NCBI GenBank assembly: GCA_017395885.1
Contig: JAFQNM010000064.1
Location: 1-8,725, forward strand
Direction of reading: 5' to 3'
DNA length: 8,725 nt
Source of the DNA: Clostridia bacterium
GTDB lineage: Bacteria; Bacillota; Clostridia; Oscillospirales; CAG-272
Shown here: positions 1 to 5,573 of the stretch, piece after piece
Layout: every line of letters starts with the position of its first letter
Numbering within the stretch: position 1 is the first letter of the stretch
Notes under the pieces: generated by a model
Databases searched by the model: none
What the model was told of the DNA's origin: nothing
What the model saw: only the letters and a program-made list of their open reading frames with translations
Program-made: the position numbers and the translations under genes

Positions 1-1200
1 AAAGCCGATGCCGCCGCTGCGGATGGGAATGCACATGCCGGGCATGCCGCTCATTTCCTCGGCAATGGTGATGGCGAAGGGATTGACCGCGTGAATCAGT
101 TCATTGGCAAGCTGGAGATAGGTGATGGCCTCCGTGTGGGTGTTCATGGAGAAATATTTGCTGTCGGAATCGAAATTGACGCCGAGACCGTGGTCATGGT
201 ACAGCATGGAGGTGACGCCGTCGAAGCGGAAGCCGTCAAAGTGGTATTCCGTCATCCAGAATTTGAGGTTGGAGAGCAGGAAATGGATGACCTGATCCTT
301 GCCGTAGTTGAAGCACTTGGTGCCCCATGCGGGGTGATCGCCCTTTGCTCCCTCGTGGAAAAACTGATAGGTGGTGCCGTCAAACTCGTTGATGCCCTCT
401 GCGGTGTTTTTGACAGCGTGAGAGTGCACCACGTCAAGAAGAACGGCAATGCCCATTTCGTGAGCTGTGTTTATAAGTGCCTTCAGATCATCGCTTTTTC
501 CGTAGCGGCTTGATGCGGCAAAGAAATTGGAGACCTGATAGCCGAAGGAGCCGTAATAGGGATGCTCCATAATAGCCATTATCTGAATGGTGTTATAGCC
601 CATATCCTTGATACGGGGAAGGATGTTGTCTTTAAACTCCAGATAGGAGGCGACCTTGTATTCCTCGCTGGCCATACCTATATGGCACTCGTAGATAAGG
701 GGAGATTTTGAGGGCTTGAAGCCTTCGTCAGTCCAGGGGTAGGGTGCCGTTGTCGCCTCGATCTCGGCGCACCAGAGGAGCGTGCTTTCGTCCTGAACGA
801 CTCTTGTGGCGTAGAGGGGAATGCGGCGAAGCTCACGTCCGTTGTGGATGACTACAGTCTGAACCTTCTGGCCTGCCTTAAGCGCATCATATCCCTTGAG
901 ATGAAGCTCAAAAACTCCGTAGGCATCCTCAAGGCGGGACATTTTGTGCATTCTGGGCTCCCAGCTGCAGAAATCTCCCGTCAGATACATAGAGTCGGCG
1001 CCGGGTGCCCATTCACGGTATACCCAGCCTTCCTCAGTTCTGTGAAAGCCGAAATAATTATGTGCATTTGCAAAATCGGAAAGGCTTTCGCCCTTTTTCA
1101 GAAGCTGAGAGCGCTTATCCTTGTATGCATTCATTCTGAGGTCAATATCTTTTTCGAAGGGTGCAAGATACGGGTCTATCTTAATAATTCTGTATGACAT
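1..1200 (-). CDS. glgB: 1,4-alpha-glucan branching enzyme, GH13_8-like (C-terminus beyond the window)
   Basis: Forms the alpha-1,6 branches of glycogen in the cytoplasm by cutting an alpha-1,4 chain and re-attaching it. The frame is open from an ATG at 1198-1200 to base 1: 400 codons of a family usually about 650-700 residues long. Residues about 40-100 look like the N-terminal CBM48 module (FGFHRTEEGWVYREWAPGA, then GDFCSW). The GH13 barrel follows, with DVVHSH (D256, H259), the nucleophile motif GFRFDGVTSM (D327) and the acid/base motif IAEEMSGMPG (E381). The stretches HPYYGSFGYQVSNFFA and SMLYHDHG resemble the eukaryote-like GH13_8 branching enzymes found in Bacteroidetes and some Clostridia more than the E. 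coli type. The SD GGAGG (1206-1210) sits 5 nt before the ATG, and a near-consensus promoter lies just upstream. It is divergent from the DUF362 gene, and no other glycogen gene is in view. Family and catalytic residues are seen directly; the substrate is from family knowledge. Confidence 0.93.
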   Translation of the reverse strand, partial: MSYRIIKIDPYLAPFEKDIDLRMNAYKDKRSQLLKKGESLSDFANAHNYFGFHRTEEGWVYREWAPGADSMYLTGDFCSWEPRMHKMSRLEDAYGVFELHLKGYDALKAGQKVQTVVIHNGRELRRIPLYATRVVQDESTLLWCAEIEATTAPYPWTDEGFKPSKSPLIYECHIGMASEEYKVASYLEFKDNILPRIKDMGYNTIQIMAIMEHPYYGSFGYQVSNFFAASSRYGKSDDLKALINTAHEMGIAVLLDVVHSHAVKNTAEGINEFDGTTYQFFHEGAKGDHPAWGTKCFNYGKDQVIHFLLSNLKFWMTEYHFDGFRFDGVTSMLYHDHGLGVNFDSDSKYFSMNTHTEAITYLQLANELIHAVNPFAITIAEEMSGMPGMCIPIRSGGIGF

Positions 1201-1227
1201 ATAAACCTCCAAAGCTTTTCTACTATA

Positions 1228-1256
1228 ACTATACCCCTTTTTGGCCGTAAAGTCAA
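1228..1256 (-). promoter_or_regulatory. Sigma-A type promoter of the branching enzyme gene
   Basis: On the minus strand a -35 box TTGACT (1251-1256) is followed after exactly 17 nt by a -10 box TATAGT (1228-1233). The predicted transcript starts about 7 nt below the -10 box, giving a leader of only about 20 nt that holds the SD GGAGG (1206-1210). There is no room for a riboswitch, so control would act at the promoter. Confidence 0.8.
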
Positions 1257-1277
1257 CCGCGCTATTGTGAATTTATA

Positions 1278-1306
1278 TTTACAACTATTGCGTTTTGTGG
1301 TATCAT
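1278..1306 (+). promoter_or_regulatory. Sigma-A type promoter of the DUF362 gene, extended -10
   Basis: TTTACA (1278-1283), 17 nt, then TATCAT (1301-1306), with the extended -10 element TG at 1298-1299. It diverges from the branching enzyme promoter; the two -35 boxes are about 21 bp apart, so a factor bound between them could affect both genes. The -10 box lies downstream of the in-frame ATG at 1295, so that ATG would not be on the transcript. Confidence 0.72.
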
Positions 1307-1314
1307 AAGGGAAG

Positions 1315-1320
1315 AAAGGA
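1315..1320 (+). promoter_or_regulatory. Ribosome binding site that decides the DUF362 start
   Basis: AAAGGA ends 10 nt before the ATG at 1331. The upstream in-frame ATG at 1295 has no purine-rich SD and sits inside the promoter, so 1331 is the supported start. Confidence 0.65.
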
Positions 1321-1330
1321 CGGTACATTT

Positions 1331-2203
1331 ATGAGATCAAAGGTGTATTTTTCGAGGAATATTACTGCCAAAGAGGTAGTCAGGCTGTTCAGAGCCGTTG
1401 AAAATCCTCTGGAGGGCAGGGTTGCGGTAAAGCTTCATTCCGGTGAGAGGGGAAATCAGAATTTTCTTCGTGCCGAAATGTGGAAGGATATAGTGGCAGA
1501 GGTTCAGGGAAACCCTGTTGAGTGCAATACAGCGTACGACGGAATGAGAAACACAACCAGAAAGCATCTGTCTCTGCTTCGTGAGCACGGCTGGCTTGAT
1601 GCATTCAGGGTCGATATACTTGATGCGGTGGGTCCTGACCTTGAGCTTCCCATTCCCGAGGGCAAGAGGATAAAGAAAAACTTTGTCGGCCGAACGATTG
1701 AGGAGTATGATTCGCTTCTGGTGCTTTCACATTTCAAGGGCCACCCTATGGGAGGCTACGGCGGAGCGCTGAAGCAGCTTTCCATCGGCCTTGCATCCTC
1801 CTTCGGAAAGGCTTATATCCACGGTGCGGGAGAGCCTGATAAGAAGTGGACGGCAGACCACGATTCGTTCCTTGAATCCATGGCAGATGCGGCTTTGTCT
1901 GTGGTGGATTACTTTAAGGGTAAGATCGTGTATATCAACGTAATGAAGAATATGTCTGTAGATTGCGATTGCTGTGCGGTGGCAGAGGACCCCTGCATGG
2001 GAGATATAGGAATACTGGTATCTCTTGACCCTGTGGCTATAGATCAGGCCTGCCTTGATCTTGTGTATAATTCCGATGATCCGGGGCGTGACCACCTGGT
2101 TGAGAGAATAGAGTCGAGAAACGGTATCCTCACGGTTGAGGCTGCAGCGGCGCTGGGCGTAGGCAGCCGTGAATATGAGCTTGTGGATATAACAAACAGC
2201 TAA
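1331..2203 (+). CDS. DUF362 domain protein without a ferredoxin module
   Basis: A 290-residue protein of the DUF362 family, whose biochemical role is poorly defined. Family hallmarks are LVLSHFKGHPMGGYGGALKQ in the middle (about residues 136-155) and, near the end, VDCDCC (C212, C214, C215) and C222 followed by DIGILVSLDPVAIDQACLDL. The tail has ESRNG and a GxGSxxYELVD ending, also typical of the clostridial members. Many relatives are about 370 residues and carry a 2x[4Fe-4S] ferredoxin insert with CxxCxxC motifs; none is seen here, so this is a short form. The remaining Cys cluster could still bind a metal, but that is inference. There is no signal peptide or membrane segment, so it is probably cytoplasmic. 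It has its own promoter and terminator, and so is probably monocistronic. The start at 1331 follows from the promoter and SD positions. Confidence 0.85.
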   Translation: MRSKVYFSRNITAKEVVRLFRAVENPLEGRVAVKLHSGERGNQNFLRAEMWKDIVAEVQGNPVECNTAYDGMRNTTRKHLSLLREHGWLDAFRVDILDAVGPDLELPIPEGKRIKKNFVGRTIEEYDSLLVLSHFKGHPMGGYGGALKQLSIGLASSFGKAYIHGAGEPDKKWTADHDSFLESMADAALSVVDYFKGKIVYINVMKNMSVDCDCCAVAEDPCMGDIGILVSLDPVAIDQACLDLVYNSDDPGRDHLVERIESRNGILTVEAAAALGVGSREYELVDITNS

Positions 2204-2205
2204 AG

Positions 2206-2231
2206 AAAAAATCCCTGAAAAGGGATTTTTT
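2206..2231. terminator. Bidirectional intrinsic terminator
   Basis: Perfect 11-bp inverted repeat: 2206-2216 (A-run then TCCCT) pairs with 2221-2231 (AGGGA then T-run) around a GAAA loop. The A-run and T-run give a U-tract in both directions. It ends the DUF362 transcript 3 nt after its stop codon and can also end the five-gene minus-strand operon, whose last stop codon is at 2239-2241. One hairpin thus serves two converging units. Confidence 0.88.
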
Positions 2232-2238
2232 CTTTTCG

Positions 2239-2772
2239 TCAATCGTTTCCTTTCACGGCTACGTTGTATTCCTCGGCAAGGCGGTTCCAGGTCAGTCTGT
2301 CAACTCTTCCCGTCATATCAAGGCCGCCTAAGCGCTGAAATTCTCTTACTGCGTTGGAGGTGGCTGTTCCGTAGCGTCCGTTGGGGTGAATATATCCGTA
2401 AAGATCGTAAAAGATCCTCAGCTCATTCAGCATAAGCTGAACAATCAGAACAACGTCGCTCCGATCCCCCTGTCCGATGCTGAAATCAGGCTCATCGGGA
2501 AAGGGAGATAAACTTCGGCTTTTGCCGAACAGCTCGGCGTAATAACGGTATTCATCGTCAATGGACTCCCAAGTTAAAAAGTCCGCCACTCCAGTAATAT
2601 CAAGGCCGTACAGCTCCTGGAAATGACTGACAGCCTCTCTTAGACGATTGCCGTAAATGCCGTCAACAGCAACGCTCAGAGAAGGGTCTTGGGTCCATTT
2701 TGAGAGTGAGCGAAGCTTCTTTTGCAGTTGCATAATAAACGGCTCTCTGTCCTTTATATTGTACCATTCCAT
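2239..2772 (-). CDS. Leaderless protein of two peptidoglycan-binding domains
   Basis: About 177 residues consisting almost wholly of two PG_binding_1 repeats. The first spans about residues 9-83 (VDGIYGNRLREAVSHFQELYGL, shortened here to VDGIYG...AVSHFQ, ending DITGVADFLTWESI). The second spans about 97-172 (NGRYGTATSNAVREFQ, ending DMTGRVDRLTWNRL). Such three-helix modules usually anchor a protein to the cell wall. No catalytic domain, signal peptide or membrane segment is seen. It is the last gene of the operon, 23 nt after the SpoIID-like gene, and ends 7 bp from the shared terminator. Start choice: ATG at 2770-2772 with SD AGGA 11 nt upstream; an in-frame TTG at 2776-2778 lies at a tighter 5-nt spacing and would add two residues. 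The role is inferred to be binding wall or cortex peptidoglycan together with the upstream product. Confidence 0.85.
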   Translation of the reverse strand: MEWYNIKDREPFIMQLQKKLRSLSKWTQDPSLSVAVDGIYGNRLREAVSHFQELYGLDITGVADFLTWESIDDEYRYYAELFGKSRSLSPFPDEPDFSIGQGDRSDVVLIVQLMLNELRIFYDLYGYIHPNGRYGTATSNAVREFQRLGGLDMTGRVDRLTWNRLAEEYNVAVKGND

Positions 2773-2795
2773 TGGCAAATCATTCCTTTCCTGTG

Positions 2796-4199
2796 TTATT
2801 GTCCCGCTCCTCCGGGGAATTGCCCCGCTGAAGCATCCTCTCCCTCTGCAAGAGCACGGTACGTTTCTGCAATACGGTTATAGGTTAGCAGAGCAACGGT
2901 GCCGTCAGGGGTCAGCCCGAAGAGAGATTGAAAGGCAAGCACCGCTGCCTGTGTGCCTGTGCCGAAGATCCCATCCTCAACAAGTCTTGGTATCTGTGGA
3001 TAAGCCTCAGAGATAAGGTTCAGATATTGCTGTATTCTGCGAACCTCCTCTCCTCGGCTGCCAAGCCTAACGGGGAAGCCGGGATACGGCTCGGTGGTGG
3101 CGGAAAAATACCCCTCGGGAAGGCTTTCCAGCATTCCCTGATAAACGGAGAACAGAGCCTCCCAGGTTTCAAGGTCAACCACTCCCGTTTCGGGAAGGCC
3201 GTATTCCCTCTGGAACGACTGAACTGCGCTCTGAGTTGCCTCTCCGAAGATACCGTCAATAACGGGAGCCTCCACGGCGGGGTTGAATTCAGAAATGAAT
3301 CTGAGAAAATATTGCAGGTCTGAAGCTCCCCGTCCCGTGTATCCGAGGCTCAGCTCCTGAGCAAAGAGGTCGGTAATATCCTCGGGCGGTATGCCCTCCG
3401 AGTTCAGATCGGAGAGGCGCTTGACTCCCGCATATATCCTTGCAATGGCGTACCATACGCTTCTGTCAACCGTGCCTGTCTGAGGCAGGGCAAATATCTG
3501 CTCAAAGGATCTCACGGCATCCTCCGTATCCGTGGCATAAATGCCGTCTATAAGAGCGATCTTTGGAATTGCGGGATAGTTTTTGGATATCCTGTTCAGG
3601 CGTGTCTGAATGAGCTTAACGTCGTTTCCGGAGCTGCCGACGGAAAGAGTTCTGCCGGGGAAGCTTTCCGTAGCTCCTTGAATGGGTGCATCGGGAACCA
3701 GGCCGATGTCCCGTCCGTAGAACCTTGTCAGTATATCAAATGCTCCCAGGCCCTGGTTGGCAAGGCTCACCGTTTCCCATTGACGAAGACCGTTGCAAAA
3801 TGTGTTCTGCCCGTCGCAGTAGAGGGCAAAAAGTGGCTCAACGGCGCCGTCGCGGCGGATGTAGGTATCGAAAATATCGTCTACTATAACGGAGATATTT
3901 TCAAAAATATCACGGCCGTAGGTGAAGGACTGGTCAATGGCGGTGGAGTTTGTAATATCGAAGCTATAGCCTCTGGAGCGGTAATACTCCGTGTAGATAC
4001 GGTTGAGAGCGAAGGATATTTGAGCGAGGATGTTTGCTCTCAGGGCGTTTTCAGGCCATGTTGGATAGATCTCGCTTGATGCAACGTTTTTTATGTAGTC
4101 CACAAAGGAAACCGTAACGTTTTCGGCATCGGAATCGGGCGGGCCGAGGTGGACCGTTATTTTTTCGGGGATAAAAGGAAGGTTTACCTGACCGTTCAT
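2796..4199 (-). CDS. SpoIID-like domain fused to three peptidoglycan-binding domains, leaderless
   Basis: 467 residues. Residues about 30-165 resemble a shortened SpoIID/LytB fold: YIKNVASSEIYPTWPENALR, with E43 at the place of the lytic transglycosylase Glu, then the FDITNSTAIDQSF strand, then a tail LRQWETVSLANQG...ILTRFYG that parallels the SpoIID ending (SQxGAxxMAxxG...ILxxYY). Three PG_binding_1 domains follow at about 185-258, 282-356 and 376-449, marked by IDGIYATDTEDAVRSFEQ, IDGIFGEATQSAVQSFQ and EDGIFGTGTQAAVLAFQ. SpoIID cuts glycan strands during engulfment; whether this version is active is unknown, although the Glu is kept. Unusually, there is no signal peptide or membrane anchor. 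C128 and C135 may form a pair. The ATG overlaps the stop of the preceding gene (ATGA, 4196-4199), which implies translational coupling. An SD-like GGAGGTGAGGAG lies just upstream. Confidence 0.85.
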   Translation of the reverse strand: MNGQVNLPFIPEKITVHLGPPDSDAENVTVSFVDYIKNVASSEIYPTWPENALRANILAQISFALNRIYTEYYRSRGYSFDITNSTAIDQSFTYGRDIFENISVIVDDIFDTYIRRDGAVEPLFALYCDGQNTFCNGLRQWETVSLANQGLGAFDILTRFYGRDIGLVPDAPIQGATESFPGRTLSVGSSGNDVKLIQTRLNRISKNYPAIPKIALIDGIYATDTEDAVRSFEQIFALPQTGTVDRSVWYAIARIYAGVKRLSDLNSEGIPPEDITDLFAQELSLGYTGRGASDLQYFLRFISEFNPAVEAPVIDGIFGEATQSAVQSFQREYGLPETGVVDLETWEALFSVYQGMLESLPEGYFSATTEPYPGFPVRLGSRGEEVRRIQQYLNLISEAYPQIPRLVEDGIFGTGTQAAVLAFQSLFGLTPDGTVALLTYNRIAETYRALAEGEDASAGQFPGGAGQ

Positions 4200-4636
4200 T
4201 TCTCCTCACCTCCGCTTGTGTTGCTTTCATTGTTACGAAGATTATCGTATCCCGGCGTTTCCACCCTTTGCGGCAGTGGATTCGGAGGTAGGGGAGAAAA
4301 CTCCGAAAGCGGTATCATGTTTGCCACCTGTATGGCTGTTATCCCGTCAAAAACGGGAACTGAATAATCGTCCACCGAGTAGAATCCGTCTCTTCTGATC
4401 TGAACCGTATAGGTGGAGTAGGGAATGACGGAGCCGTTTGCGGGAGACTGAGATAGCGCTCTTGGCGGTGCGGGCAGGGAGAGGGTAGGGGTCAATCCCG
4501 AGCTGTCTGTTCGCAGAGAGGCAACGGATTCGCCGCCTCTGTCCGTAACGAGCACCGTAGCTCCCTGAACGGGCAAGGCTCCCCCGGCGCTCACCGCCTG
4601 TATTCTGAGGAAGCCTGTTCCTTGCTGATCTTGCAT
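4196..4636 (-). CDS. Carboxypeptidase-regulatory-like (beta-sandwich) protein with proline-rich tail
   Basis: 146 residues from the ATG at 4634-4636, which has a good SD AAGGA (4643-4647, 6-nt spacing). A TTG at 4670-4672 would give 158 residues and overlap the protease gene, but has a weaker start context. Residues about 8-105 look like a CarboxypepD_reg/CnaB-type sandwich: FLRIQAVSAGGALPVQGATV, then TDSSGLTPTLSLPAP, then YTVQIRRDGFYSVDDYSVPVF. The C-terminal 40 residues are rich in Pro, Asn and Ser (SPLPPNPLPQ) and look disordered. There is no signal peptide, and no catalytic residues are recognised. It lies between the protease and the SpoIID-like protein and overlaps the latter by 4 nt, so the two products probably act together, perhaps as an adaptor and a wall-binding enzyme. 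That pairing is inference. Confidence 0.72.
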   Translation of the reverse strand: MQDQQGTGFLRIQAVSAGGALPVQGATVLVTDRGGESVASLRTDSSGLTPTLSLPAPPRALSQSPANGSVIPYSTYTVQIRRDGFYSVDDYSVPVFDGITAIQVANMIPLSEFSPLPPNPLPQRVETPGYDNLRNNESNTSGGEEK

Positions 4637-4668
4637 AAGCTGTCCTTTCTCGGATAAACCGGTAAAAA

Positions 4669-5190
4669 TCAACTGTCTGTCAAAGAGGAAAGGGTGAGAT
4701 ACGTAGAAACTGCCAGAAGGGTCAGGTTTGGAAGTGCCTTCAGTTGAACGGCAACTGCAAATACCCAGAAAAGAAGCACCGCAAAAGCTGAGACTGCCCT
4801 TGATATCCTGAAGGCACGGTCGGGAAGCATAAGGGTTTCAAGAAAAATGAGCAGTGCACCGCCCCCGTCCAGCCCGGAAATGGGAAGCAGATTCATGAGA
4901 GATAGGCCGAGGCTTGCCAGTCTGAATCCCTTGGGAAGTATGGGCAGAATGGCTGCGGCAATGCCGAAAGCGCTTCCTGAAAGAGATATTGCTATTGCGG
5001 CAGCGGTGGTATGCGGTCCGTGACAGCAGAGCCGGAGGCCTGCTCCGCTGAGAGACAGGGTGGGAAGCCTTTTGCAAAGGATGAGAGAGGAGAGCACGTG
5101 ACCTGCCTCGTGAAGGGAAACGGCCAAAAGCATTTCCACGGGATAGGGGCAGCAAATGACGGCCAGCATCAGAAAAGCAATGGCGCCCAT
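4669..5190 (-). CDS. Minimal M50-family site-2 protease (SpoIVFB-like)
   Basis: A 173-residue, strongly hydrophobic intramembrane zinc metalloprotease. The metal motif HEAGH (H27, E28, H31) ends the first membrane segment. The second motif NLLPISGLDGG (N100, P103, D108) matches the NxxPxxxLDGG of the family and supplies the third zinc ligand. About four or five membrane helices can be drawn (around 3-26, 62-84, 93-121 and 131-150, with a possible last one at 153-170). No PDZ or CBS domain is present, making it shorter than SpoIVFB (about 290 residues). Site-2 proteases cut membrane-spanning helices of regulators, such as pro-sigma-K in Bacillus. The gene overlaps the upstream small membrane protein by one base (TGATG, SD GGAGG at 5195-5199, 4-nt gap to the ATG), so the two are translationally coupled and that neighbour is a plausible partner or substrate. 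Catalytic motifs are seen directly; the substrate is unknown. Confidence 0.88.
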   Translation of the reverse strand: MGAIAFLMLAVICCPYPVEMLLAVSLHEAGHVLSSLILCKRLPTLSLSGAGLRLCCHGPHTTAAAIAISLSGSAFGIAAAILPILPKGFRLASLGLSLMNLLPISGLDGGGALLIFLETLMLPDRAFRISRAVSAFAVLLFWVFAVAVQLKALPNLTLLAVSTYLTLSSLTDS

Positions 5191-5447
5191 CAGCCCTCCG
5201 TTTTGAGAAGCCCTGCAACGGCACTTGAAAAAATATCCCAGAAGCCGAGAGGCTCAGGATCCCTTGGCGGGGTAAAGGTTACCGAGGCCTCACAGGACGT
5301 TGCAAGGGTGTATTTTTCGCAATCTGCTGCCGTGAATGCAAGGAGAAGGGCTGCCAGAATAAAGCAGATCGCGGCGATAAAGGGGGCAGAGGAAACGATT
5401 TTTTCTCGAGCTTTGGTTTGACCTTTGACGTGTTTTGCAGCTTTCAT
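5190..5447 (-). CDS. Small bitopic membrane protein, function unknown
   Basis: 85 residues: a basic N-terminus (several Lys/Arg in the first 16 residues), one hydrophobic helix at about 20-41 (APFIAAICFILAALLLAF), then a short outer part with C43 and C52 and an amphipathic C-terminal end (FWDIFSSAVAGLL). The positive N-terminus suggests an N-in, C-out orientation. No family is recognised. It is the first gene of the five-gene operon and shares one base with the protease gene that follows, so it may be a substrate, inhibitor or anchor of that protease, as SpoIVFA and BofA are for SpoIVFB; there is no sequence similarity here to prove it. The SD AAGGCGG (5454-5460) lies 6 nt before the ATG. Reality as a gene is supported by this SD, the promoter region and the stop/start overlap. 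Confidence 0.75.
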   Translation of the reverse strand: MKAAKHVKGQTKAREKIVSSAPFIAAICFILAALLLAFTAADCEKYTLATSCEASVTFTPPRDPEPLGFWDIFSSAVAGLLKTEG

Positions 5448-5470
5448 ATGTATCCGCCTTTCTTTTATTA

Positions 5471-5505
5471 TGTATATGTTATGATAAAAAAAGTGTTAAT
5501 ATCAC
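5471..5505 (-). promoter_or_regulatory. Candidate promoter of the five-gene operon, sigma-E-like or sigma-A
   Basis: Two overlapping readings on the minus strand. First, GTGATATT (5498-5505), 14 nt, CATAACAT (5476-5483), which partly matches the mother-cell sigma-E pattern (about KMATATT, 14-15 nt, CATACAnT). Second, TTAACA (5494-5499), 17 nt, TATACA (5471-5476), a moderate sigma-A match. The sequence does not settle which is used. Cell-wall and site-2 protease cargo favours the sporulation reading. Confidence 0.4.
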
Positions 5506-5515
5506 TTTGAGATAA

Positions 5516-5544
5516 TTGACAATCGGAGGGCAGTTTGATAAAAT
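5516..5544 (+). promoter_or_regulatory. Strong sigma-A promoter of the dockerin glycosidase gene
   Basis: Perfect -35 TTGACA (5516-5521), 17 nt, -10 TAAAAT (5539-5544), with an extended -10 TG at 5536-5537. The predicted leader is only about 23 nt and carries SD GGGAGG (5563-5568), 5 nt before the ATG at 5574. This suggests high vegetative expression, unlike the divergent operon. No operator palindrome is obvious. Confidence 0.85.
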
Positions 5545-5573
5545 TTATTCAGTAAATCGGACGGGAGGCATAT

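Noticed and set aside
91..513. Open frame of 140 codons on the plus strand.
   Set aside because: It lies fully antisense to the branching enzyme, whose motifs (D256, D327) fall in this stretch. No SD and no recognisable protein.
844..1197. Open frame of 117 codons on the plus strand.
   Set aside because: Antisense shadow of the N-terminal part of the branching enzyme; no family resemblance.
1295..2203. Longer version of the DUF362 gene starting at ATG 1295.
   Set aside because: The start lies upstream of the -10 box (1301-1306) and has no SD; the extra 12 residues do not look like family sequence.
1727..2242. Open frame of 171 codons on the minus strand.
   Set aside because: Antisense to the DUF362 gene and running through the shared terminator hairpin; the composition is that of a shadow frame.
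2657..3323. Overlapping plus-strand open frames of 119 and 131 codons.
   Set aside because: Antisense to the two peptidoglycan-binding genes, whose repeat motifs are clear in the minus frame.
4637..4672. Extended TTG start for the beta-sandwich protein.
   Set aside because: The ATG at 4634-4636 has a well-spaced SD AAGGA, and the extra 12 residues would cover that SD. Not fully excluded.
5011..5421. Open frame of 136 codons on the plus strand.
   Set aside because: Antisense to the protease and small membrane protein; those have SD sequences, coupled overlaps and HExxH/LDGG motifs.
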